Shown here in pieces: positions 37,301 through 49,300 of a stretch of DNA of 64,000 bases (the first letter of the stretch is position 1; each line of letters starts with the position of its first letter). The translations under genes were made by a program, and so were the position numbers. The notes beneath the pieces are model-generated. The model was not told where the DNA came from and did no database searches. It was given only the letters and a program-made list of their open reading frames with translations. The DNA comes from Zantedeschia hybrid cultivar. Lineage: Eukaryota > Streptophyta > Magnoliopsida > Alismatales > Araceae. Location of the stretch: contig JARZZO010000014.1 of NCBI GenBank assembly GCA_030544215.1, forward strand, positions 18,324,234 through 18,388,233, in the 5' to 3' direction.

Positions 37301-40300
37301 CTCAAATTTCATCGCACTTTCTAATGGCACCAAACTTGGCCACGATAGCTATCAATGCACATGACCAAACCATTTAAGCCTATTTCCCCCAAGCTTAGTG
37401 TCAGCAGCACATAAACTTATGCTTTCGTGCTTTCTTGTATTTTTTTTATCTGTTTATTACGCTTTATAAATATAATTGGTTTATTTGTTTGGGCACGTAA
37501 TAAAAAATCAGATTCAGCTTTGATCTTAATCTTGTGAGCAGACTGTCTTAAATGTACTTTACTTTTTTTCTCTTTTATTTAGATACTCTTCAAATATGAT
37601 GCTTTTTCTAAAGAAAATGTGAGACATTTCAAATGCTATTCCCCACAGTAAAGTTATCACTGTAGTTTGCAATATTATTGAAGCAGATTGTTAGGTTTTC
37701 TTATGTTAAAATCTCTTTGCAGAAGTCTCTCAGACAGAAGGGAATTACCTGAGAGAACAACATGCATTTTGCAATGGAATTGTTGGATAGTTTACTTTTT
37801 CATATGTGAACTGCAACTTTAGATCTTGCACCTTGATTTCATATGGCAACAAGCAACCACAAGAAAATGGCAACAGATTTGTTACTTTGGTTTTGGCTGT
37901 TGTTAATTTCTAAGGTTATGGATTAAAGGTTCATAATTAAAGCAACTTCAACCTCTGCTTTTAAATTGCCTTGATATGTTTTCAGTCACCTTTTTTTAAT
38001 TAGAAATAAAGGATTGTTTAGGATTCTTGCCCAGTTATCTTCAATTACTTGTTCATACTTGTGACTTTTGTTGCATAAACTTTAGTTCTGCTGTGTAGGC
38101 TTGCTGTAGTTTATTTCTGTGTTTTCATGGTGGGTGGTACGGTATTTGCAGCGGGTTACAAGGCCAAGAGGAGGATTTAATGAGTGGCTTCGTTGGCTTC
38201 CAGTGTCCTTCCACAAGAAATTGTACTATGCAATCGGAAGAGTTCTTGGGAGCTCACGATTCTCGGTGCTACTTCAGGGGAAGAAGGTGGTGCGACTTCC
38301 CCAGCAAAACAATGGAGCTATCAGTTTTTCATCCATTTTGCAGGCTGATTCCAAGCAGATCGCATTGATGGCTCACAAGACTTTTGACAGGTATGCATGA
38401 CTTGGAGCTATGATTTGTTGAAATCTGCCTAATTTTTTAAATGGGTATGGTATTGGAAACAAGAAATTGATTTTCTACCCTACCAAAAGTGCGAAACTAT
38501 TTATTGAATTTCTCTTGCTTGTTTGTCATCCCCTGGGAAATGGAGGAAACTAGTCTATCCTTGGAGATAAATGCTCCATCTTAAGCAACTCATAAGAAAA
38601 ACTATAGCATTGAATTGTAGTTACTTTTTGTCATTTTTGCTAATTAATCAAAATCATATCTTTGTTATATATTAATGAAATGTTGGTAGAAGTCCCTTGT
38701 ACATCATAACTCTATGTCTAACCCTAGTTCCCATGTTGGTTTCATGAATTCAGGCCCTTCTAATTTTTTAGCCTAATTTTTGTATCGTTCGAATTCTTCT
38801 GGTGATAGTATTGTTTGCAATCACTTCATGTTTTTAAATGCATTGGAGGTTTTTTTTTTTTTACCTGTAAGAGTCTAGTAAAGGATAAATTTCTTTCCCT
38901 AAAAATGGGATAAGTCTTCCAAAATGTGTCAGAGGTGCCATTGATGTAAACAAACACCTTATTATCCCATTTATTTGGGGAAGACTACATGGAACATGTC
39001 ATGCCACTTTAATTTATCCAATGTTGTGCATATGTTAAATCTAATAAGGTCAAATCCTTTCTTAAATGTCAAATCATCTTATGTTAGGTTTCCCTAAGTC
39101 CTTTTGCCATCCTTCCCTTGAATTTGATCACTCCCCTCTTAATGGGCACTGAACTTGTGCAATGGTACATATGGCCAAACCATCAAACCCTGTTTGCCCT
39201 AAGCTTAGATTGGCGCCACGCTTAAGCTTCTACATGTATGTTCATTCCAAATCTTATCCTTTTTAGTCTTTTCGCACATCCATTTCAACATCCTCGTCTC
39301 TGCTATACACATTTTATCTGGGTTCTTTCCTCAATCCCGGACATAGTCTTATATGACATAGAAAGTCTCACAACAGTTTTATAAACCACTTTTTAAGCTT
39401 TAAGGATATCTATCAATTGCAAAGGACTCATAGATAAACTTCTCCACCACAACCTACCAATGATGTATCTTTGATTTCCCTACTCTCCCGAATAATAAAT
39501 CCTAATTATTAAATGTTACAATTTTTGGCCCTCTTTGTTGACTGGATTGCTTATCCTAGTGTAAGTAATTCGAGATCGCTTATGTTGGAATAATAGGTCT
39601 TTTGCTTTGACAACTAGATTAATATTATACTGAATAACAAAAATAAATTAGTAAAATAAGTAAAAGAATAGAATACACAAAAATAGGTATGATCAACACC
39701 TATGCTAGTTAACTAAGCAATTCCGGCTTTTTGGTCAAATTGCTTATTCCAATTTATTTTGGAATAAGCCATTCTCACCTAAAATAACAGATTTGAGCAA
39801 CCAAAGCAAACAAGCCTAGACAACTCAAATAAGCCATCCTATTCTAGGCTTATCCAATTATCAAAGAAGGAGTTTAGGAATAGCTGGACCATTCATCATA
39901 ACCATAGCCTATTGGTCTTGGTCTAACCTCATGTTTGCAATCGTAAAAGTGAGATGGAGACGGTGCTACAGAGAAGGGCGGTGTTTCGGAGGAAGGTTGG
40001 ACCCTGGTTTCGGGTCGCAAGAGACAAACACCTGGGAGAAAGCTTCCGTTGCCGCCATCGCTACCAATAGGGAGGGACGTTTGCATCAGATGCCTCGGTA
40101 AAGGGCACTGGGCGAGGGAGTGCAGAAACAAGATTAGGTGCTTGGGGTGTGGAGCTTTTGGACATAGAAGAAAGATTGTCCAGATGGGGAACCAACAGAA
40201 GAACTCAGTTGCAGTAGAGGCAGGGAAGATGTTTCATGCGTCCAAGAATGCAGAAGCTCCCAAGTACACTGAGGCTATGCAGGTTCCTATCATCATTCCC

Positions 40301-43300
40301 TGGTCAAAGGAAGAGATGGAGGCTAGAAAGAAGTTGGAAGAATGTGTTGTATTGTCTATGGTGAAGAACCTTGATTTTTCTTCACCATCCGAAGTCTCGG
40401 CCAACCTATTGATCAACTTGATTCACCGGCAATGGCCAAAGGTGAAGGGTTGGTGGAGCAGAGAGTTAGGACCTCATTCTTACCCTATTAGAGCTGAATT
40501 TAATGAATGGAGAGAGGAGTTTCTTGATAGTCAGATCATGCAATTAGGTTCTCAACATTTCAAGTGCTCTCCGTGGACCATCGAAGAAGCTACTACTCCA
40601 GTGGAACAGGGGACACTGGTTTGGTGTCGTCTGGGACGAATTCCCCTGCACCAATGGAATCCTTCTTCCTTCCAAGCCATTTTCTCCAAGTTCGATGTCC
40701 TTCGTAAAGTAGATGTGAATACTCTGGAGGGGAATCAGCTTCGTTTTGCCAGAGTACTTATCGAAGTTGATCACTGTGCTCTCATTCCTGTAAGGATCAA
40801 AATCCTGGTGGCTGGGAGAGGTTTTTGGGTGGATATCCAGCAAGAGAACATAATTGTTGGTCCAGCTCAATCTCCTTTTGGTTGGTCATGGGCAGAGGTT
40901 GCATCTGAGTATAGAAAATATAGATTAGAGAGAGACAGCCCTCTTTTTTTTGTGAAGGTAGCAAAAAGCCACATTCATTCATTGAAATTGACAGAAAAGA
41001 GTACAGGGGCAGAAGAAAAAGAAATACAGTAGTTGTCTACCAAGACAGTAGACATTACATGAACCTCAAGAAACCCATAAATTCTCCTCTCAAGAAACAG
41101 AAAACACCATACAACTCACATCAAAATCCTCAAAGAAAGACAGTTTTCCACTGAACAATTTTTGATATGATTGCAGAGTCTGAAATCTTGACCCCAGATC
41201 TTCTGAAAAACCATTCTTTTATGAAGTAAATACAATCCTCTTGTAGAAGGGTTTTCAGGGAATCACATGACAAGCTTGTATCAGGGGTCCTAGTGAAGCC
41301 GGCAAGTACTGAGCGAACTCAACTCGAACTTAAGGAATTAGTTGGGCATATGTTGACTGAGTCCAGAGGAGATGAAAGTGTGGCTGTTATCCACAACAGG
41401 GGTGTAGTTCCAAGGCCGAAGAGATCCCCTACCGTTGCTGATTTGGGCTTCCTTCCTGTGGCTCGAGGAGATAGTCATCATTTCCACTCTTGGGACGTGG
41501 CGGTTCTCGAAGCTGATGCAGTAGGTTGGATTTCTCATGGTCCTGAGGTTGTTGGCGTCGGCCTTGCTCTGGCGCAAACCTCCCATTCGCGAGCGGGTGG
41601 AGAATATGAACAGTACCAGTCCATCGGGCCCGATCCGTTTCCAGTTAGTTCGGTTCCATTGGATCCGCAACTCAAAATGAACCGGTATGAACCGGATCTG
41701 GGTACTTGTTCTTCTCCTCGTGGCGAACCGGCTTCTCTTTATGAACCATTATTGGCTCTTGAGCTGGTGGCTGGTGCAACGTCCTGAACCATCATCTTCC
41801 TCCTCCATCCAAGCGTCTTTCACTTAACTGTGCGGAAGCTACGACATCCTCCTTTTCTTAAAGCTTGTGGGTAGAAGGATATGAAGGATCCTCTGGTGTT
41901 TTGGCTCCAATCATTTACCCAATTCCGCTGCACCCGTCCGTTGAGTTGACCAGTGCAGGAGATCTTACGACAGCTGTCTCTGTAGAAGACGATCTCCCCA
42001 ACACATCACCTCTCAATATGAAGCCTTCGTCAGAATATTACTTGTTGGGCCAGTCCTCTCTACATCTCGAGGTCCCAAGAGAACTCTCTACTATGATTGT
42101 TCCTTACTGTGGCTCTTCATGTATAAAGGAAAAGGGTGAAGATTGGACTGAGGAGATCCTTCAGTCCGGCAGTAAAATTGGAATATCTTTTGAGGGGAAG
42201 GAAGAACTAGTCAGGAGCTTCATTAAAAAACTGAGGAGGAACAATAATTTGCATAATAGCCTGAAGACAAATGGTCAAGGAGGTGGGGTAAAGATAGGGA
42301 AAAGAGAGCTCAATTTTGTCAAGTGCAACGAAGTTGTGGATTGCCTGAGAGAGAAGAAAGGGGGGAGTGAAGAGAGTTAGAGGGGTGAGAGATTATATCG
42401 GAGCCTTCCAACTAGACTGTGTTTGTCTCCAATATACTAAGATGACTGAGCTGGCTGACCATTTGATCAGGAATATGGGAGGGTCTCTCCTATCAAGGTG
42501 GGCTTCTATCCCGGCCCAAGGAAACAATGGTGGGAAGATTGTATTATGGAATGATAAATGCATGTCAGGACAGGTTTGCGATCTGGGTCATTTCAGCATC
42601 TCAGTTAAATTTGTTAGCAATAGCTATAATAATCAATGGGTAATCACATCAGTTTATGGACCAAACAACCATCAGCTCATGAGGGAGTTCTTTCAGGAAC
42701 TATATAGATTACATAGCCTATTTCAAGATGCATGGTGTATTTTGGGAGACTTTAACTGTGTGAGGTTCCCATGGGAAAGATCTGGCAACCAGAAATGGAC
42801 CAAGGATATGGAAAACTAGGGTCAATGGATTAGGGAATCTAATCTAATGGACTTAGATATCCCTAATAGAAGATTCACATCGTCCAACCTTCAGGAGAAC
42901 ATCATCCAATCCAGAATAGACAGAGACTTGTGTCTACTGCTTGGTTCCAGCTGTTCCTCTTTCTCAACTCAAGGTTTGAACAGAACTGTTTCCTATCATA
43001 TCCCAATTCAGCTGCATACAGGTCCTTTTAACAAAACGCAGGGGATTTTCATATATGAGTTGGTTTGGCACTCTTATGAGGGATCTAAGGACCTGGTTAC
43101 CAATTGGTGGAGAGAGGCTCCTGTAGAAAATCATGTATCAGCCTGTAAAATGTTTTCCATTAAACTAAAGCGGCTCAGAACTTGTATCGAACAGTGGTGT
43201 TCTCACACTTTTTGGAGAGGCAGCAACTTCTTCAGAAAATTGATGTTCTTGAGGCTAGAATGGATAAGCAAACTTTAACCTTAGAGGAAGTGGATAAGCT

Positions 43301-46300
43301 GGTTACAAGGATGAATACAAGCTTTGGTTACTCAGAGAGGAAATAAGATGGAAGCAAAGAGCCAAGGAGCAATGGTTGAGGGAAGGTGATAAGAATACTA
43401 GATTCTTCCATGCTGTCGCCAGTGGCAAGAAGAGAACTTTACAAATTCATCATGTGAGAGATGAAGACAGAATCTTGGAATGTAAGGAAGACATTCAGGA
43501 GGCTTTCATTTCCTATTATCAAGACCAATTTAAGGAAGATAACCCTTGGAGACCCTACTTGGAGGAAGGAATTCTTCCTCACATAGATGCTTTAGAAGCT
43601 GAATGGTTATGTAGACTAATCCTTGAAGATGAAGTTAAGGAAGGTGTTTTCAATGTGTCCTAACAAGTCACCAGGACCAGATGGTTTCTCATTAGGTTTC
43701 TACGAATATTTTTGGGATCTAATCAAAGTGGATTTCATGGAAGTGGTCAGAGAATTTCAGAATAGGCCTTCAGCGATTAAAAACTTCAATTCTACCCACA
43801 TTATACTTATCCCCAAATGTGAAGGAGCCGAGAAAGTTTCAGAATACAGACCTATTAGTCTATTGAGTGGTGCTACAAAATCATAACCAAAGTGTTGGTG
43901 ACAAGGCTGAAAAAGGTTCTTGGAAAAGTTGTGGGTAAGAACCAAGCTGCATTTATGGAAGGTAAATTCATATTGGATAATGTCCTCACTGCTCATGAAT
44001 TAATTCATAACCAAAAGTTGAACAAGAAAGGAGTAGTTCTCAAGTTGGATTTTGAAAAGGCATTTGACAGGGTAAGTTGGTATTGTGTGAGCAAAACTTT
44101 ACAGCTAATGGGGTTCAACAACAAGTGGATCAGCTGGATTATGACTTGTATCTCAACTCCTCGATTCTCTATTTTAGTCAACAGGGAACCTTGTGGATAT
44201 TTTGATAGCTCCAGAGGACTGCGGCAAGGTGATCCCATCTCACCTTTACTCCTGATTATTGGCCAGATCTGGTCCTCCGTGTGGTAAAATGCAGCTCAGA
44301 AATGGTTCTCAGATATCTCACTTACAATTTGCAGATGACACTTTGTTATTTACTGCTGGCCAGGGAACAATGATTCACAACATCAAGATCTTGTTGATTC
44401 TAACTGAAGCCATTACTGGCCTTAAGATTAACTTTCAAAAATCTGAGATGGTTGGCATCAATATGCAGGAAGACAGACTAAAAGATATTGCTGAAAGTCT
44501 ACATTGTAAGAGGGCTCAAGAGGGCTCAATTTCCTATCAAATATCTGGGTTTACCACTAACTGATAGCCATGTGAAGGTGAGAGATTGGGATGGTATCAT
44601 TAAGAAATTTGATCATAGACTAGAAGGTTGAAAAGCAAACCTTCTCTCTGCCGGAGGTAGGTGGATCCTTTCCAAATCTGGCTTGTCCTCTCTTGCCACC
44701 TACATGTCAATCTTCAAAATTCCAAAGTCAGTTGAAAAGATCAATGAAGCTAGGAGAAGTTATTTCTTTTGGAGTGGCGGGAAAAGAGAAAAAAAAGGGA
44801 CTGCACTTAATCAGCTGGAACAAAGTCTGCTTAAGCAAGGAACAAGGGGGAGTAGGACTTGTTAAAATTGGGATTTTCAATAAGGCTCTCTTGGCTAAAT
44901 GGTTGTGGAGACTTGGAGAGGACAGCGACTCTTTATGGGTGAAGGTAATCAAGGAGAAATATTATCCTAATTCATCAAGATGGGCCCTTGTACCCTCTAG
45001 GACTCATAATCTGTCAGTTCTGTGGAAGAATATTGTTAGCACTGTGGACCTCATAGCTCCTGGAATAGGCTTTCAATTGGGTAAAGGTGATTCAATTTCC
45101 TTTTGGGAAGATAAATGGTGTTCTGATTCAGCTTTTCCTTACGAATTCAGCAATTTGTACCATGTTACCATGGACAAAAATAAAACAGTTGCACAGATTT
45201 ATGATCCTCATGGCACAGTCCACTGGAATATTAATCTGAGGAGAAATCCAACAGATATGGAGTTTGAGGAATTAATAGAGCTTCTATGTGTTCTCAATGA
45301 ATTTGAAGTCAGTGGGCTCATCTCTGATGGTGGGACCAGAATTTGGTGGAAAGGAATTGTTTGGTCAAAACTACTACCAAACAAGATTAAAATGTTCCTT
45401 TGGAAGGTGGCAATTGGGAGACTTCCAACTAGTCATAGAGTTAAGAAAATTTTTAAGATCCAGAACTCCAAATGCATTTTCTGTGGGATCTTTGAGGAAG
45501 ACCTTGACCATCTTTTCTGCAATTGTGGCATTGTAAATATCATGTGGCAGACCTTATGCAACAGCCAAAGTTGTTTGGTTTCAACCTGGAAATGTGTTAC
45601 ATTTAATGAGGAACTGGTTGGATCTGTGTCCAATACCCACAAAAAAGCAACAGTGGTCATTGCTTCTTCCAGCTATGATGTGGGCCATATGGGCTGAGAG
45701 AAATTTCAGAAAATTTAAAGATGTCTTCAACAGACCCCATGATATTCTTGCAAGAGCTGTCATCTTAGTAAGAGAATGGGGCAAACCTGTGGGTATCACA
45801 GTCAACAGCAATTATAGACTGTTCTCCAAGATCATTCTGTGGAAGAATCTTATAGTTTGAGTCTACTCTTTGTATTCGAGCTGTTATTTTACTCTATCAC
45901 CTTGATAGAGTTTTTTCTCCCATGTAATTTGGGGTGAGGTGTTTTGCGATCCTCTTTTTGGAGGCCTTTTCTTCTGTTGTACTTTCTTCTCATTTTTTCA
46001 ATGAAATGTGACTTTTAGTCATCTTCCAAAAAAAACCTCATGTTTGCTAAAATTACATTGCGTATAATGGATACCTCTTTCATTTTTTTTCATTTCTGGA
46101 GGGCCTCAAATAGAAAATGGCCAGACAGTCAGTCTGAGGAACCTCATCCATCAAATATGGTACTTTCATATTCTGACCGGGTAGTCCAAGTTCCCTTCAT
46201 ATGTTCTGCTTATGATTTATGCCTCCTGCATGTTCATAATATGGTTTCTCCTTTTTTCAAATTTGCAGCATATATTCATTGAAGACATATTAAATGTAAA

Positions 46301-49300
46301 AGCCTGGCGATTCTTTCAGGGAAGGCCCAATACTGGTGGTTGCTTCTGGTCGGGACACAATCTCAATAGCAAGTTCAATAAAGCGTATGGCACCACATAA
46401 TGTTTTTGTTGTTCAGGTTTGGATTTTTAACTCAATTCATTTGCTTATCCTTTTTTTTTGGGCTAGTTTACTTGTGCTTAACAACGTGAAATTTGGGCTA
46501 GGGTGTGCTGCAATGTAGATCAATGTAATTCCTCCATTTTTTGTTTGCTCGGGGGAGTTGATGGGTAGCCACACCTTCTTGTTGTTTTTTGTAAAGCAGA
46601 GATTTTTGTTTATTGTATCTTCCTCATACATGCACATGTTCTCTTCTTACTTTATAATACGTGTTGTACAATCTACTTTAAAAAATGGTTCACATTTTCT
46701 TGTGTTCAGTTGTTGGCGAGAAAAGGTTGTTGATCTTCAGTCTTGGAACAAACTTTTCTACTGGAAATTTTTTCTTACCTTGCATGATTTTATCTTAGAT
46801 ACAACATCCAAGAACACATTTAGATCGGTTCGATTTGGTCATTACACCTCAGCATGACTACTACCCTTTGACACCAAGTGGACAGCAAGAGATTCCCAAG
46901 TTTCTGCGGTGGTGGATAACTCCACGAGGACCTCCTAGTTGTAATGTGGTACGTTCTGCTGTGTTATTATTCTATTCCTTGTATTAAAAATTTTTCTACT
47001 AATTGCATTGTTCTTTTTCTGAAACTTTTTGAACATCAGGTTCTCACAGTTGGAGCCCTACATCAGGTAGACTCTACTGCACTTCGAGCTGCTGCTTTGA
47101 CATGGCATAATGAGCTAGCCCCCCTTCCAAAGCCTTTGCTTGTTGTTAACATTGGAGGGCCAACAGGTTTTCGCTGTTTTCTTTTTATTATATATACTAT
47201 ATAGTGGGACATAGTATCTCTTTATTAGAATGGCAAAGCTCTTTCCTTCTTGTTTAGCTGACATTGATATAAATTTTTTGTCTTTCTCGAGCATTTCGTT
47301 TGGGAATCAAATGTACGTGACAAGCATTTGTTCTCATGTGATCTCTGGTTGCTCAAGATTTCCATTCTATCCCCAAGGATTCAATATAATCATCACCTTA
47401 ATTTAACCTTGTTCAAATTTCATAACCTTAATGATGTGGGTCCAGGACCAGTGCACCAACATCACCAATGCGTACACAGGATGGAGCACATTTATCATTG
47501 TCGGAGGACTGTGTTGGCTTTCCTGTGGCTCAAAGACCCTTCAGATGCTACCTAACACACAGCCTTCGGACAACAACTCTGTCGATATTTTGTTTGACCT
47601 GTTTGGGGTCCATCTAGGGCTTTCTCTATTTTTAGGACTTTTTGCGCGACTTTCGCACTAATTTTTAGGTTATGGGTATTTTGTTCCCGAGTCAAATTTA
47701 GGGAGCCTTTAGGGGTTGTTTTTTCTTTAAATATGGAATAATACTCTTTTCAAATTAACGGTGAATTTTTGTTGTGAATTTTAGATTGCTCCCTCTACTT
47801 CTTTGAGATGGAGAACTGAAGATGTTGCAATGGGGTCGGATCTGTCCTGTGATGGAGCTGGGTATTTTGTTCCAGAGTCAAATTTAGGGAGCCTTTAGGG
47901 GTTGTTTTTCTTCAAATATGGCTATAATACTCTTTGAGATGGAGAACTGGAGACCTTGCAACAGGGTTGGATTTGTCCTGTAATGGGGCTGGGTAGACAC
48001 CCAAATTTTTGCCCTACGACAGGGCCGGATGTGACGCCCAAATCTCCCCATCTTCCCCCACATCTGCGTCACTTAATTCATGCCTTGAACCACAAAAGCC
48101 AAGGAGACTTTTATCCTCCTTATTGAAGTATGATTGGGGCTACTTTTGTTTAGCATCACCTCTTTCTTTTTGGAGGATTCTGTTTATCTTACAATGAGTG
48201 CCCTTGTTTTAAGGAATTCGTCGCCTTCAGCTGCATTTCTAGCTCTTTCAGTCTACCTGCGTGAAAATGATCCCCTAAAAATTTGATGAAAATGGGCTAG
48301 GATCTTCAAGCGAGAGGCTAATACTCCTCATCATGTATTTTCTTTTCTTTGTGGGAAAGTCAAGGAACGGGCTAGGTGGTTGTGTAATGCGGAGAATTGT
48401 AACTCCTCTATATTTTGTTTGCCAAGGGAGGATTGTTCATGATCCACAACACCTAGATTTTGTGTAGGGGTCTTTTCTTTTTCCTCTTCTTTTACTTGTG
48501 TATGTTCTTTCTCCTTTTATAATACAAGTGGTACCATCCACGTTCAAAATAAAAATGATGAAAATGAGAAGAAAACTGGTGAGACCTCACCCGAAAATGG
48601 TGGCCTGTTAAAGAGTAAAATAATATTTGCTTGGTGGAGTTATAGGAGCAATGGCCCTAAGAGAAGATAAGTGATTCAATTCAAGTAAGCTATTTAAGCA
48701 TCCATGTCAAAGCATATAGCATTGAGCAGTGAAGATAATCCATCTCAAAGCCAATATGGCATTGGGCAGAGAGTTGACAGGCCTCTCTCTTTTATACCTT
48801 AAACATGGGACAATTTTTTTATTATAAATATTCAGGATTCTTCCTCCAACACTTCAGACTGATCCATCACAAAATCTTGTGACACTCGCTGAGGAGACAT
48901 GTCATATAAAAAAACCCTCTACTTATGCATTCTCATCAATATGGAAATTTGCAACTACGTGACTTGATGGTGGTCACTTGGGGGGGGGGGGGGGGGGGGG
49001 GGGGCAGTGTTGATACTGTTAACATGGCAATGAAGGTAATAATGAAATTGTAGACCCATTTCTTCCTCTAAACTATTGTGCTACCATTACTTTAGTGCTT
49101 GTTGTTTCGTGGGTGTATCATTTGTCTTCAAAGTGTGGACTGGCATATATCATGCAACATATCTGCAACTTGGTCATTTTGAATGTGTCTTGATTAAGGT
49201 TTGCCGACTCGTAGATCCGGATCAGATTGGGTTCGGCCAGATACGAGTCGGATCCGATCTGACTTTGACCGACTCGCACGAGTCGGGCCAATGCAGGCTA

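Larger units (their letters stand above)
39939..46033 (+). mobile_element. Nearly full-length L1-type LINE in ELM1 intron 2
   Basis: About 6.1 kb bounded by exact 14-bp copies of 'aacctcatgtttgc' (39,925-39,938 and 46,034-46,047) and ending in a short A tail after 'gtcatcttcc'. Order of parts: a 110-bp leader, an ORF1-like region with zinc knuckles, then endonuclease, reverse transcriptase and a C-terminal zinc region. It lies in the gene's own direction and accounts for most of the 7.9-kb intron. Stops and frameshifts make it inactive now, yet the exact target copies suggest the insertion is not very old. Confidence 0.95.
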
